Of a DNA stretch of 50,000 nt, positions 1 to 14,171 are shown piece by piece (position 1 is the first letter of the stretch; each line of letters starts with the position of its first letter). The stretch lies in NCBI GenBank assembly GCA_002005505.1, contig KV908479.1:49252-99251 (forward strand), read 5' to 3'. The notes under the pieces are model-generated. The model searched no databases, had not been told where the DNA came from, and saw only the letters and a program-made list of their open reading frames with translations. Source of the stretch: Botryococcus braunii (taxonomy: Eukaryota; Chlorophyta; Trebouxiophyceae). A program made the position numbers and the translations under genes.

Positions 1-42
<42 letters not shown>
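1..42. repeat. (AC)n microsatellite at window edge
   Basis: The first 42 bases are an uninterrupted AC dinucleotide run, cut off by the window start. Confidence 0.95.
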
Positions 43-44
<2 letters not shown>

Positions 45-1147
45 AACCCAATCTGTTTGCTATCACATGGCCAGATAAATGGCATACAACAAATGCCTGA
101 TGCCTTCAAATGAATGGGCTGCAGGCAAGGAAAACCTGGAAAACCATTTTAAGGGCTGGACGAATGATATACACTAAGGGAAGTCTTGAAACATGCACCA
201 TAAGTAAGTGCCATGCCAAGACTTACGTGCAGGAATGAAACTTGCGGGACAGCAAGCCAGGAACAGACAGGGCGAACACCCATGGCAACCAGTCCAGAAA
301 ACAATATACTTAAACGTTGATTTTCATATTTCCTGTTCACCCTCTGTAGCTGCTGCCAATGCAAGCAGGGGTGATTTTGACATGGTTTCAACGTACAGCT
401 GCACCTATCCAAAAAAAGATGCTGTATGGGCTGAGAGACATTGGGCATTTGACAGAAGTTGATGCCCGGATACTACAATTTAAAGTACCAAACAGAGTAA
501 TAAAGCAACATCCAACCTATCAATTCGTGCATCATGCAGTGTCCCAGATTAATGTCTAATCCAGCATAATAAACTCGGCATTCCACACAACCACCCGCAA
601 GTAGTGGGATGTTGAATACAGAGCTAGTGACTCCAGTTTGTGTTGTGTTTGTTGTGCAAGGAAGTCCTTGCATGTTGGACGTCATCTAGAAAGAATCATT
701 TGCAGAAAAGAGCTCTGCAACTGCTCTGATGATTCGAATGGCAACCAACATCTCACCAGAGCATGCACAGTTGTCCGCATCTGGTTCTTCAGTAGTCGAA
801 ATACATCAATTTGCAGGAGTACCCTCCTTCAATCCATGCTTCAGCGCATTCATTAGCAGGGTCCTTATGTGTGCTGAAGGAGTTGTAAGTGCAGAAGCCT
901 TTACATATCTCCCAACATTGTACAAGCATCAACTTAGAGTCTGGACGTACAAATAAACGTAAGCCCTTTTAGTGAGCTAGTATAAAAGAATAAATCTACT
1001 ATGACCGATGTGGTGAAGGAGATACCATACCGCAAGATGTCTATCAATGCGTGTCACGTTTTGCTGGCTCAGAATCCACTTGTGGATCAATACCCTGTAG
1101 AAAAACAATCACATGAAGACATTTACTCAGAAGTTTCGTGCAATACA
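43..1147. other. Non-coding flank downstream of the proline dehydrogenase gene
   Basis: No ORF here has recognisable domains or coherent exon signals on either strand. It follows the stop codon of the minus-strand gene that ends at 1148, so part of it should be that gene's 3' UTR. I see no clear poly(A) signal. Confidence 0.5.
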
Positions 1148-4100
1148 TCAGGCCGCCGGAAAGGTCTTTGGTACAGGTTGTTTCAGTGGAGATTGCAGAA
1201 GCCCATCTAGGGATGCTGCAACTCTGAGTCGCCGCAAAATCTCTGAGCGAATCATGGATGTCTCTTTCCCACATCCTCCCAAAACGTCACTGTTTTCCTG
1301 CGGCCAAAACAAAATTTGAGAATGCGAACGTGGCTGCATGTCATGAATTGTTCCAGATAACCAGTGGGCGCTAAACGTCAAATATCCAAAGTCTGACCAA
1401 ACACGGCCATCTATCTTGCAATGGATTGCACACAGGAACTTCTGTTAGTTATCAAGTAGCTACACATTATAAAATGAGTGCAAGTGCACCATATGTACCT
1501 CAAAAAAGAACAAGCGTAATGTACCTGAGCACGTCGCAGCAGGTATTGCATAGTTTCCTCAACAGGACCATAAGGCACAATCTTATGTGCTCTATATCCA
1601 TGTCGACCCAGAGGAAAGGTTAAATGGTCTGCCATGCCCAGAAGCTGCCCAAAATATACCCCTGCTACCCCCGAAATACATACTTGATCTCAAGGAAGGA
1701 GCCCAGAAGAGACAGCTCAAAAGCACAAGGATAGGGGTCTTTCAAGGTTTGCGGAAAAGACAAACAGTGCCAGGACAGAGAACATCCAAAAATTGGGAAA
1801 CTAGGAACGGTAAGAAATATAAAGCAAGCTACCAAAGCCTACTAAACCTGGAGGAAACACAGAGAGATGCCACAGCCAAAAGCTGCGGGGGCAGCATACC
1901 GCTTGTTGAGGGTTGCAGGCGCAACCTCTTCATCACATTGACGGCCTCTTCAATTGATGCTTGATTATGGCTGGCTACCATAAGCTCAGCTTCCTTGTTG
2001 GCAACAGCTTCCAGAGAAAGGGCGACACACCTGCCCAAGCCATCAATCAAGGCGGGCAATGGAAAAAACATACCGATAATCTTTGGGGATCCCACAGGCA
2101 GCCTAAAGACGCTCAAGCTTCCATGGATTTGGTACCAGGAGAACAAGGAAGTAGATGGCATGCTTGTAACAGAGAGTCAAATCGTTCAGTCGTTTCGATG
2201 AAATACATGCATCTTGAAGCATACCTATTATAATTGCTATGGGTAGCTTCAAGCGATGGTTGAATTGGATCTTCATATCCCAGTGATGCAGCACGCTGAC
2301 GTTCAATTACAATATATGCACCCCTTACAGTCTTAATCCCAATTTTCCAGCCTTCAGCTTTGGCTCGCTGTGCCAAAGGGACACCGCCTTTCAGTTTCTT
2401 TCTAGAGCAGCGTCTCGCTCATGGATTTCCCAAAATTTAGGTTTTCCAGTATCATACTGTTGCCGGTTAAGCCCAAAAGTCCGGGTCAATCATACACTCC
2501 TACACAGACCAACACAAGACCTAACAAGGACATGTTGCCGCTGGCGCTCTCTAATTGGGTAACACTGTTGCTCTATTCTTCACGCTATTGCAGATTGATG
2601 TAAATTGCAAGGAGCGCAATCAATGACATGATGCCAGCCATTTATGCGCTCACGATTAAGAAGACTAGTACTTATACATGAGAAGGACAGATACTGTATG
2701 TCACCAGGCATGGTAATAGCTCACCTGAATATCTGTTGAAAGGCGATGATAAGCATCCTTCAAATAACACTGATAGGTGTTGATGACAACAGGTGCGTCT
2801 ACATTGTATTTTTGCTGCAAATTAATAGTGACAGCATCAATAGCTGGCTGAAAATATGTGTGCTCTGCATCAACCAATAGTCGCATATTTCCCTGTAGGA
2901 ACTGACCAGCAGTCAGATGTACGTTTACAAAAAGAACCAGGCATTAGAGCAACATACAGGTCATAAGCCGCAAACAATATTGCCCTTTACAGCAGTCTGT
3001 GGCATGAGCCCCAGGTGAGTAGGGTCTTCCTTTATTATAGAAGCCCACCAACGAGGACCCCTCATGTTGCCCAGTCATGTCATACAGTCACTACCCTTCT
3101 CGGGCACCAGCAGATACGATAGTCTCATACAACCGTGATCGAGTTAAATGGACCACGTCCTTCCGGCCTTGTCTATGATGTGAAACCCAAAGACAGCACC
3201 CATATCTGCCTACTTCCATTAGTCGAATTCTATCATACCTTGTGATGACATGCAGCGGCAATGCTATCGACCCGATTGTACATCTTCTGGTAGGATGCAA
3301 ACTCTTCCACTGTCAACTTCTCTCTAAGAATTTCATCAAGCCGCCTGCTGCTTCGTCCACGATCCAATGTCTCTCCCCGTGCCACTAATATGTTTGACAC
3401 TTTCTCCAACAAATTGGGTTGACAAAGAGCGGTGACCTATGTGCACATGGGCTAAAATGGGTCATCTCATAAACGACTTATGCCTGAAAGCGACTTGCAT
3501 GGCCAAGCCAAGAGGGCCTACAGTACCTTGATTGCAACAAAACCTGTGTTCCGGATGTTGTCTTGAACAGTAACTGATGTCATGAATGTCCCCAGACGCT
3601 TATCACAGGCTCTTTCAAAGGCATCTTCATGGGAAATTTCAGGATCCTCGGCTGAAACATCATCTTCTGCAGCATAGTTAATGATACCTCTGATGCCATT
3701 CCCTTCAAGATATTGTAAAGTTGGCTGAATATCCTCCACAGTCTCACCTGCATGCACCAATGCTCAAGTGGAGTGTAATCACCCTAGCTCACAAACAGTC
3801 TGCAAAGAAGGACGCGCATTGTGGTTGTGTGTCCTTCAAAGAAATGCTCTTCAGTTCTCATATGTCGCATGGAGGCTGATACCACTTAGTGACTTGCTAC
3901 AAGCCTACATTTTTTAACCAAGCACTTCACATATTGAGAATGGAAAAACGCGAGATTATGATGCCCATTGCTGAAGACCTTCGAGTAATGGACAATGTTG
4001 ATGACAATTTTCCCTCTGTACTATATTGGACAGCACCCAAATTTCTATCTGGCTTACACCCACCTGCACAGAAGTGTTTGAAGAACGTGGCCTTCACAGC

Positions 4101-4409
4101 AGATGTAACAACTGTCCCACTGAACACGCTTTTACTTATATCAAACACCTTGTCTGCATTCTGGATAAAGGGCTTTGTCGTGCACACAGTAAATACAGCC
4201 AGTGACTGGAGCAGCTGCTTGGTTGACTTGGCCTGAAATGCCTCTTTGGCATCATTGAAGTTGGGCAGGTCAACCAGGTCTTGGGTCTCACAGTTGTGGG
4301 ATTCAGCTGTTGAAAGCACTCGTTTGTGGTTCTGCTGCTCCCCAGCAGAAAAGGAATTGATTGTTGCTCGTGCAAATGTTGATGAGTGAAAACTGGGTAG
4401 AGATTTCAT
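1148..4409 (-). CDS. PRODH: Proline dehydrogenase, mitochondrial, eight exons
   Basis: FAD-dependent oxidation of L-proline to pyrroline-5-carboxylate in mitochondria, the first step of proline catabolism. Exons, read on the minus strand: 4409-4064, 3747-3527, 3436-3239, 2892-2725, 2397-2225, 2030-1900, 1661-1525, 1297-1148. The lengths sum to 1524 nt (507 aa plus stop) and all phases agree; each boundary shows GT and AG. The Ser/Arg-rich N-terminus looks like a mitochondrial presequence. Family landmarks follow in order: FFKHFCAGET (about 107-118), INYAAEDD, RLLVDAEHTYFQPA (exon 4), VRGAY (about 335-339) in the FAD/substrate barrel, ASHNQ, GQLLGMADHLTFPLG, and YLLRRAQENSD, whose Arg pair (about 455-456) matches the carboxylate-binding arginines. 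The length is normal for the family. The least certain boundary is the exon 5 acceptor, where a short KLKGGVP insert appears. The stretch SLGYEDP reads more like animal or fungal enzymes than land-plant ones. Confidence 0.93.
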
Positions 4410-5399
4410 AAATCACTCGCTAGCTTTGTACAAACATCCCAGTATCACACCTGTAAAGTAGAAGTGGACCACAATGACTGCTCAGATACAAGACAAAACT
4501 TTCGCAATAGATCTGCCCGACAACCTAATCTGTATGCCAGCATGTCCCTCGGGCCCGAACGGAGTGGTACACCTGCACCTGCCCCTCTCGATCTTTAAAC
4601 GACAGAGAACGTAAGGGATCAGCTGACCATTCGACAGTGCATGTCACGCGCGTTTCAGTTATTAAAACAGCCGGTGTGCACACATTGCAGAAGATTAAGC
4701 CTTTTAAAATCAGGGGCAAGGTGTTCCTCCTCACCTTGACGTCACGCAACCAAACCTAGCAACTCCTGCGCACACAATGATGGCGATCGGCTCAAGGAGA
4801 CCCCAACTTCCTCTCCAGTCTTTCAGAAAACTGATCTCTAGTCCTCTTCGAGGATAATCTAGTAGGGAACAAACCGGGTACCAGTATTTGACGAGCAATG
4901 CAACCTTGTACTTTTGCCAGCGGCGAAATTTCAATTTCTCGTGGCGAATTTTGAACACCTTTGAATACAGGATCGGCGTCCAATGCATCTCACCGGGAAT
5001 TCCAAACTTGACCAGACTGCACAGAAACTCCCTTGTTTACGAATTGCAACAGATCTTTGAACACCTGGTAAGTCATCGTTCGAAGGATCCTCGCAGTTGC
5101 TGCTGTACGATAACTTTTGTTTCATACTGTCGCTCCTCAGCACGCTCGTACCTTCCCTGTGCCATTCCATATGTCAATGAAAACATCCAACAGTCCTGTC
5201 TTTCCTATCCGCTTTGTCACATTTCTTGGTTTTTGGCACATTTTGGTATGTCCGGTGTCTGCATTCAGCAACCGTGGAAATATGCACAAGGCGGATTTTT
5301 AAAGCGCCACGACTGCCACTTACATCACGAGTGTCTCCAATTGATCCAAGATAACTGATGCTGCTGGTGGAGGCGATGCAGTGATATTTCTGTTCCGCA
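4410..5399. other. Intergenic region, possible divergent promoter
   Basis: It separates the minus-strand proline dehydrogenase start from a plus-strand small ORF at 5400. No convincing TATA box was seen. A good donor (ctg|gtaagt at 5068) and an AG at 5380-5381 would allow a 5' UTR intron for the downstream ORF, but this is only a possibility. Confidence 0.35.
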
Positions 5400-5522
5400 A
5401 TGGATTTCAATCTGGCCAACAAAATCTTCCTCGCCGGTGTCGGCGTCTCTGTCTTGCTGAACCTCGCCTACATTGCAGCAGGGGTTGGTGTAATTGTTCT
5501 TGGTGTTTCGTCATTAATTTGA
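5400..5522 (+). CDS. Possible 40-residue single-span membrane protein
   Basis: The ORF opens at an ATG in a fair context (gcaATGG), has an in-frame TGA shortly upstream, and ends at TGA 5520-5522. The peptide starts MDFNLANKIF and is hydrophobic and small-residue rich from about residue 9 to 40, with many Gly, Val and Leu, as in a membrane helix of one long or two short spans. I do not recognise the family. It lies head to head with proline dehydrogenase about 1 kb away. At 40 codons chance is a real alternative; it could also be one exon of a longer gene, since the sequence just after it is not obviously coding. Confidence 0.35.
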   Translation: MDFNLANKIFLAGVGVSVLLNLAYIAAGVGVIVLGVSSLI

Positions 5523-7172
<1,650 letters not shown>

Positions 7173-7293
7173 GCGAGTGCTCCAGCGCGCGCGAGCGACA
7201 TCGGGTAAGTGCGCACAGCACTCACGAAGGAAGGATTTCTCTCAAATGGCATCATCGTTGTATACTTTGTATAATTTGGATTAGGCGTTTTTC

Positions 7294-7568
7294 CCTGTAA
7301 ACCACACTCTTATCAGAGATGGTGATGAACTGTGCTCCCACAAAAGCTTCAGACGGGAAACAAGGCACGGCAAAGCAAATGGCACAGGAGTCTGATAAGG
7401 GCACTCAGAACTAGTTACAATAACAACTAACTAATGATGTTGCAATCACCTGTAAACCACACTCTTATCAGAGTTGGTGATGAACTGTGCTCCCAGAAAA
7501 GCTTCAGACGTGAACAAATGCACGGCAAAGCAAATGGCACAGGAGTTCGATTAGGGCACTCAGAACTA
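7294..7568 (-). repeat. Diverged 120-bp direct repeat pair, probable decayed Copia LTR core
   Basis: Copies at 7294-7413 and 7449-7568 are clearly related but differ at several positions, with 35 bp between them. On the minus strand each copy ends in tttacag|g. The first is followed by GT (cag|gtgatt) and the second by cag|ggaaaa. This is the same layout as the duplicated LTR modules of elements A, B and C. A TGTTGAG, the Copia LTR start seen here, occurs on the minus strand near 8098, which would give an LTR of about 0.8 kb. No TSD, PBS or internal region was found, so the outer limits are unproven. Confidence 0.45.
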
Positions 7569-8825
7569 CCTGACCTCTAGAGCACTTCCCTTATTTATAC
7601 TAACCATGGAGACTACATATTAATTAGCCTCCTGACAGGTTTGCAACTCCAGATCTTGAAAGCGTACGGGCACGATCAGGCTTGCATCCTCTTAGTATTG
7701 TGCACTGGAGTTTCAATGTACCTCGTGATTCGACCTAGTCGTCGATGAACAATACGGATCTCGGTCGATGATAGTCTCGAATCTAAGTGACTCGGAACTT
7801 TAACTCACAACCGATACGAGTCGCGGATCAAACACCAAGGACCGCAGGACTAAAGTCCCACGATCGATGAGATCCGGGCTGAGTATACCTTACTAGAAAA
7901 CTGGCAGAAAACAGGCCGATTTTGTACCATGGCCCCTGTAAAACACTGAGTGTCAATAATCATTGAAGTACCATACCGTACAAGTATACCCCAGTGAAGT
8001 ACAACTGTACCTTATTGTTTATATGAATTATAAGTATTATAAAGCCCTCTATTGCTAAGATGTGGCTCACAAACATGTTGTTATGAAATGACTCAACATG
8101 TCTCTCAAATACCTGAGGTATGCATGTTAGTGTCCAATTTTCCAACAAAGGACAAACATGAACACGTGTCCCCTTGATTCCGCGTCCCTACATGATGGAT
8201 TTATGGTATGCGGTTAGAATAGGCTTCACTCTTAATTTTAGCCGTGAAATGCGATGGACCAAGACAACTGCAGGAATTGAACAACGAAGCATAATAAGAA
8301 ATGATAGTCAGAAAACATCTGCCCCGGCCTCTCATCCCTTGCTCCTCCCCCCCCCCACCCCCTGTGACCCTCCCCCTTCTCCTTTCCCCTCTTCCCCCCC
8401 CCCCCTCCCGGCTTCCAGCCCCTCTAACTGCCTCTCTTCCTTTCTCGCAGCTGCCCACTCTTCACCCCCTTGCTTTCAATTTTCTTTCCTTGTCCTTTCA
8501 CAAGGTCTCTGTAATGATCCGCTGTAGCTCTAATTTCTTCTTATATAACCAGGCTTGCTGGTAGGGAAGGGGGGGGGGAGCGGGGGGGGGGGGGAGAGTT
8601 AATGTAATGCCGGTTTATCCGTCTCAGGGAATAAAAGGTATTACGGGCCTAGCGGGACGATAGGAGGCTGGTACGAGTACGGAACTGTCCGTGTGCAGTG
8701 GTGGTAGTAAAGTGAAAAGTGAAGTATATCAGTCTCATCAGGCCCCGGGTGCCCTAACAGTCATGTTTCGGCATCCTAACGGCTGCGGGTCGAAATAATC
8801 AGCAGAAAGTTTGATCGAAATAAGA
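7569..8825. other. No supportable gene; C-rich and G-rich patches
   Basis: Contains a pyrimidine-rich stretch (about 8340-8410) and a G-run stretch (about 8569-8595). Part of it may belong to the decayed LTR remnant noted at 7294-7568. Confidence 0.5.
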
Positions 8826-9478
<653 letters not shown>

Positions 9479-9776
9479 TTGTAGTTTATACTATGACGCT
9501 GACGCATCAGGAAAGCTGGTGCATGGAGTGTCCTTACGGTTCACATTGTGCAAGGGTCATACCTGCACACACTCTCATAAAGTTGTTACAGTTTCCTTAG
9601 ATGAGAAGCGAAGCATTTCTTCATGTGTACGTGGGGGAACCTCTGGACCTGCCCCCTACCCCCCTCCCCTCATCTTACATAGGTACCTCATAGGTACACC
9701 GGTGGGGTACTCCAACGTGCCTCAAATTTACTTTCGGATTGCATTGTTGTGGAATGACGATTGCAGGAAGGCATTT

Positions 9777-10146
9777 TGTTGAGTTGTGAACATACATTAT
9801 AGAATGCCTTGTGCTTTAGGTGATCTTCAATTGTACCATTAGGATACGGGTCCACTATCCACATAAGGTACCTCGAGACACGTTCGGATGAGGTCTATTT
9901 CGAACATGAGGTACATTGTGATCGTGATCACACGTTTGTGATCGAACTCTTAAGGCTGCTGTCGTCGCTTAGTCGAGCAACTGGTTTGGAAAGATACTGG
10001 GCACATAAGGATGCCAGTCTTGTTCATGCAGTTGCATGTGTCTAAAGAGCAGCTGCAGACAGTCGTCGAGGACTGTAGCTGGAGAGGCACGAACTTACGA
10101 CCTGTCTGCTTGCTTACAGGTGATGCCGAATGCCCATAACCTAACA
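9777..10146 (+). repeat. Element D 5' LTR (single-module type)
   Basis: Starts TGTTGAG and ends TAACA. It contains one copy of the LTR module (9979-10120), related to the A module and ending in ttacag|g, then a 26-nt tail. It lacks the second module and spacer found in the LTRs of A, B and C. The tail ends gcccataacc plus taaca, which is complementary to the primer site immediately after it. Confidence 0.93.
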
Positions 10147-10159
10147 GGTTATGGGCCCA
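10147..10159 (+). other. Element D primer binding site (half-tRNA type)
   Basis: GGTTATGGGCCCA directly follows the LTR. It is complementary to the anticodon arm of initiator tRNA-Met (TGGGCCCATAACC, containing the CAT anticodon), as in Drosophila copia, which primes from a cleaved tRNA half. Confidence 0.85.
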
Positions 10160-12944
10160 CCCAACTCTGGGTGCTGAGGACAAGCCGATATGTGGTTTTT
10201 GGGCAAGGCACTGGTGGCCAGCGGACACTACACAAGTCTACTCCAGTCCCACAGGGAGCGACAGCCCCGCAGTTTGTACCCCGCCTTCATGTCGCAGTAT
10301 ATGCTTCAGAATCCATTCGAATTGATTCTGAAATGCCAAGAAATCTTGGCAGTTTCATCCGCAAGGCGAGGTGGTGAAATCCCGGTTGGAAGGGGACGAG
10401 GCGGAAGACCACCTTGGGATGGAGGAGTGAAATTTTGAGTGCATATGGGAGGTTGTGTATGATTTGGGTCCTGAAATTGTGAGTGTGTGGCTCAATGAGT
10501 TGAGAGAGGAAGTGATGCTCCTGTGTTACAGTAAGTGTACTGGTTGAGAGGTGAACCAATAGAAAGGCTTCTTTTTAAGTCTGCACCCTCTTAAGGCTGG
10601 AGATCAAGGGGGTCAGATTAACAAAAGTAGTTATGAATGACCTCTAACCACTGACAGCAAGTGTGATACTCAGCGGGAAGAAGTGGGTGGACCCTAGGGA
10701 GCCCCCATCCAGGTATTGGTAGACACCATGAGCAACAGTACAGGTACTGCAGCATGGGGATGGGCTTACATATGTGTTGTATGTGTAAGCGTGTGTAAAG
10801 ATGTCCATGAGCTGTGGCTTGAAAGACATTGATTGTGTAAGTGTAAACAGCCAGGAGTTGGTGCAATATGGTGGTAAGGGACTTTTGGTTCCCCAGTCCA
10901 CTGAGCACATTCTTATTTGGTTTGCGCTGCTACTCGCTGATGGCTAGTCCCTAATGCTGAGGGTGAGAAAGGCTGATCAGGTGTCGCGTTCGGACTCGCT
11001 GATGGCTAGTCCCTAATGTTGAGGGTGAGACAGGCTGATCAGGTGTCGCATTCGGACTTGCTGATGGCTAATCCCTAATGTTGAGGGTGAGAAATGCTAA
11101 ATCGGGAGTCGTGTGCCTCATTGAATTGTCGTGCACTTGCGGAGTCAAGACCTCTTATCGGAACTGCTGTGTAACCAATGTCATGACTTGTCTTATGTGC
11201 CTGGCATTCCTTCCATGTTTTCCAGAGTGTGAAACTAGACATTGACTGGTTGTGTCTGGTCAATGATGTGTAGTCAATGCAATGTGTGGCTGAATAGTGT
11301 GGCCAATGCTGTTTTTAAACCTTGAGTGGTCCCACATAGGGTCATATATGGGTCCAGTGTGGCTTGTGAGACCTCTCTATGTGTGTCTGTGTATGTGGTG
11401 TTGTGAAAACCTCTAAGAAAGGTATGTTGAGTTTTTTGACCTGGTGTTGAAAGTTTTTGGGCTGACCAGGAGTGAGTTGTGGGTACCAGAAGATTACAAT
11501 TTTATCGTTGCGCAATGCATGCGCTTCACGCCCTGACCTCCTGTCTGGCATGGACCATGGGGTAATTGACCCAGAATGTTTAAGGTGATATACATGAATG
11601 ACTCTAGGAATGCAAAAAGGTGCAGTTGGGGTAGAAATAGCTGCAAGTTAGTCTTAATCCATGGTGCGGGCTACACAAAGGATATGAGTGTTAGATGGGC
11701 CAAATTATGAACACCAAAAATTGCTAACATGTGAAGCTAATTCTGATATTGACATGGAAAACAATTGGTTTCTGAGGACACTGCATTAATTTGAAGAGTT
11801 TTGGGTTAACCTGTGACATAATGTGGTCAGGGGAAGCTCATCAGTTCTCGTTGCGTGCGTGCGCCCGTTGCGCTTTGCGCGCGTTTGGATGTTGAGTAGC
11901 CTAATGTCTAGTAGTGATGATGGAAAGGATCTACTGTGCTCAACATGAGGTTACTGATAGGTACCTGTGATAACCTTAGCTCCTCAAGCAGAGGATGGTG
12001 ATATTTGACCCAACACACGTAAGCGTTGGTGACTTTGTAAGTCATGTGTATTGTTGCAGCAACGCCCTTAGAGACTGATCATAGTACTGATGGTGTATAG
12101 ATAAGACTTTTTTAAGGGTTATGTGTATAAATAGGGTAGAGGTGAGCTACCATCATTGTGACCAATACAAGTGAGCTTTGGGTGGTAGAATTGTCAGTTA
12201 CAGACAATTCAATCCTAAGGTCTTGATGCATCGGTGCACCCTCACGTCAGAAAGCTAGACCGGGATAACCAGTAAAATCAATGAAAGCTAGAGAGAGTTC
12301 TTAGAGATAGCCACAGAGCCAAGTTTGGGAGTTGTGGCAATATGTGAGAAATCTTGAAAAGTTCCAGATGAAAGTTGTTGATATCCAGACTCTAGGTTAT
12401 ATAACATGAAACATAGTCGTTAGATGCGTTTTGGGTGCACGTCGCTTGTACCGGTGTCTGTTTAGTCTTGATGTTTGAAATCCTTAACCAAATAAAAGTA
12501 TAGAGGTTGGAGAAATATAATTTGGTCGACGGACCGGGAAACATGTAATAGCACTTCCAGGGGAAGCGATGTGAGTTAGGGCAAGACAACTTGAAAGAAA
12601 CCATGATTTCTTCAATAGAGAGGGTACTCAAGCAGTAAGTCCTGGGTCATGTTGGTTGTGCAAGTATTGGCCTCCATATGGTGATAGAAAGGGAACTCAC
12701 ACAGGAAATCACGGTCGCAACTAGTGTCGATGTCACGCCACGGACAAAAGGGTCAGATGAAATGTATGGGGGGCTTTGAAAGTGAGGGGATGGATTTTGA
12801 GTCTACATGTATGTTTAGCTGTCATGATCATCATGACGGGTACGTATTAAATTCATGTCGTCATTTGAAGACGTCGAGGAGACTAGTCTTCAATTGTTGT
12901 GAGAGGTATTACTACGGTATACATGAGTGGTGTCTACGGACTTA
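10160..12944 (+). other. Element D non-coding internal region
   Basis: About 2.8 kb where gag, protease, integrase and most of RT should be. I find no Copia protein motif in any frame. It holds a 62-bp tandem repeat at 10933-11105 and a TATA-like tataaata near 12126. Whether it is decayed pol or captured foreign sequence cannot be decided from this window. Confidence 0.55.
10933..11105 (+). repeat. 62-bp tandem repeat, about 2.8 copies
   Basis: Units begin at 10933, 10995 and 11057 with CTYGCTGATGGCTARTCCC. The first two differ at a few positions; the third is incomplete and diverges after about 45 bp. It lies inside the non-coding interior of element D. Confidence 0.9.
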
Positions 12945-13163
12945 GAATAGCGTTGCAAAACGTCGGAAAGGGTGTGTGTGAGGATGGTCGTGGATACTCC
13001 AATGTTCAAGGACTTTGTGGCTGGCAGCAGGCTCGAGTCCAAGGATGTGGACTCTGTAGGGTCAGTCACTCCTGGCCATCGGTATTGTGAGCTTAAAGGG
13101 TCACTGCGGTATATTGCCAACACCACCAGAACTGACATTGCACAGGCAGTTGGTGTGTTGCCA
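12945..13163 (+). pseudogene. Element D RT fragment, 5' piece
   Basis: From about 12984 the frame reads VVDTPMFKDF, then PGHRYCELKGSLRYIANTT and DIAQAVGVL, the Copia segment between the YVDD box and RNase H. It ends where Gypsy element E inserted (TSD tgcca at 13159-13163). After removal of E the same frame continues at 25066. Upstream coding is missing. Confidence 0.85.
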
Positions 13164-13424
13164 TGTAGCGTTAACTAAGCGGAAGAGGTTTTTATGAGAC
13201 AGTGAGACGTTCGTGGTGTGCAACGAAAGAGTGTTACATGATTGATTCGCAAGCGTACTCTTAAACCCAGGGTGGATTGAATTATACTGTACTGCCACAG
13301 ACGCGTAGTCGGGCAACCGAGCGAACTACTTGAGCGAGGTTGTACTGCGAATCCAGATCACATGGCAAGTCAAAGAGCAATGCCAAGGACCATACTAGAG
13401 CATTATACCCTAGGAAATGCTACA
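13164..13424 (-). repeat. Element E 3' LTR
   Basis: 261 bp, with no difference seen against 24800-25060. The adjoining sequence 13425-13440 gives, on the minus strand, the polypurine tract gccaagggggaggg just before the LTR. It contains none of the duplicated modules of the Copia LTRs. Confidence 0.93.
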
Positions 13425-14171
13425 TGCCCTCCCCCTTGGCATAAGCTATGAGATGTTGTTTATGGCAATGGGGCCACAAACGTAAGACAGGGGCATCACG
13501 AACCCGGCTTACTGTAACTATAGACAATCACACCTCCTATAGTTACGAAACAACGCAAGTCAGAGGATGAAGTCCACAAAGCAAGTTAGCACGACACAGA
13601 CGAGGGACTCATCTGCTCAATGCTCGAATACCTTAACATTCTGCAAGGCGGATCCTCTAACTTAGGGGACGAACTCTCTAGACAGCACTCACACCAATGA
13701 TGAAACAATTAGGTTGAGTCATTAGACTAGCATTTGTCCAAACCTTAGGTCCAGTTACCCTGCACTGCAGTGTAACCTTCGCTTGAGGTGGCTTTCCAAC
13801 TAAAGGCATAAGGCATATCGTCTAGAGCAGCAAGCTATACACAACTAACTGCCACATAGTGTATCTCATGGGTAAGATACCAAAGCAAGTTACTCATGCA
13901 CGGAACTACAATTTGCAGCTACACTGCCACAGCAAGTGCATCACAAAATGGAGCCGTGGGTCAGGAAACATAACCCATGCAAAACAATTAACCAAGAGAC
14001 ATGCATGCAAGTCCCAATTCACGAATTCCCCTCCCAGACCCTTCCACCCTCCCTCCCTCCCTCCCAGATCCAAGCTGGCTGGTGTTGAAGCTCCAAGGGT
14101 CATCAGCCGCAAGTGGCTGGAAAAGTCTCAAGCCGCAAATGGCTTAATCAAGGGATGCCCGCAAGTGGGAC

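Noticed and set aside
7233..8110. tctctcaaat at both ends as a TSD of a solo LTR
   Set aside because: The copies do not abut plausible LTR ends (TG...CA) and are twice the 5-bp TSD length of all other elements here.
11890..12240. A further solo LTR inside element D (TGTTGAG near 11890 and tataaata at 12126)
   Set aside because: No second terminus, TSD or module pair could be found, so it was not listed.
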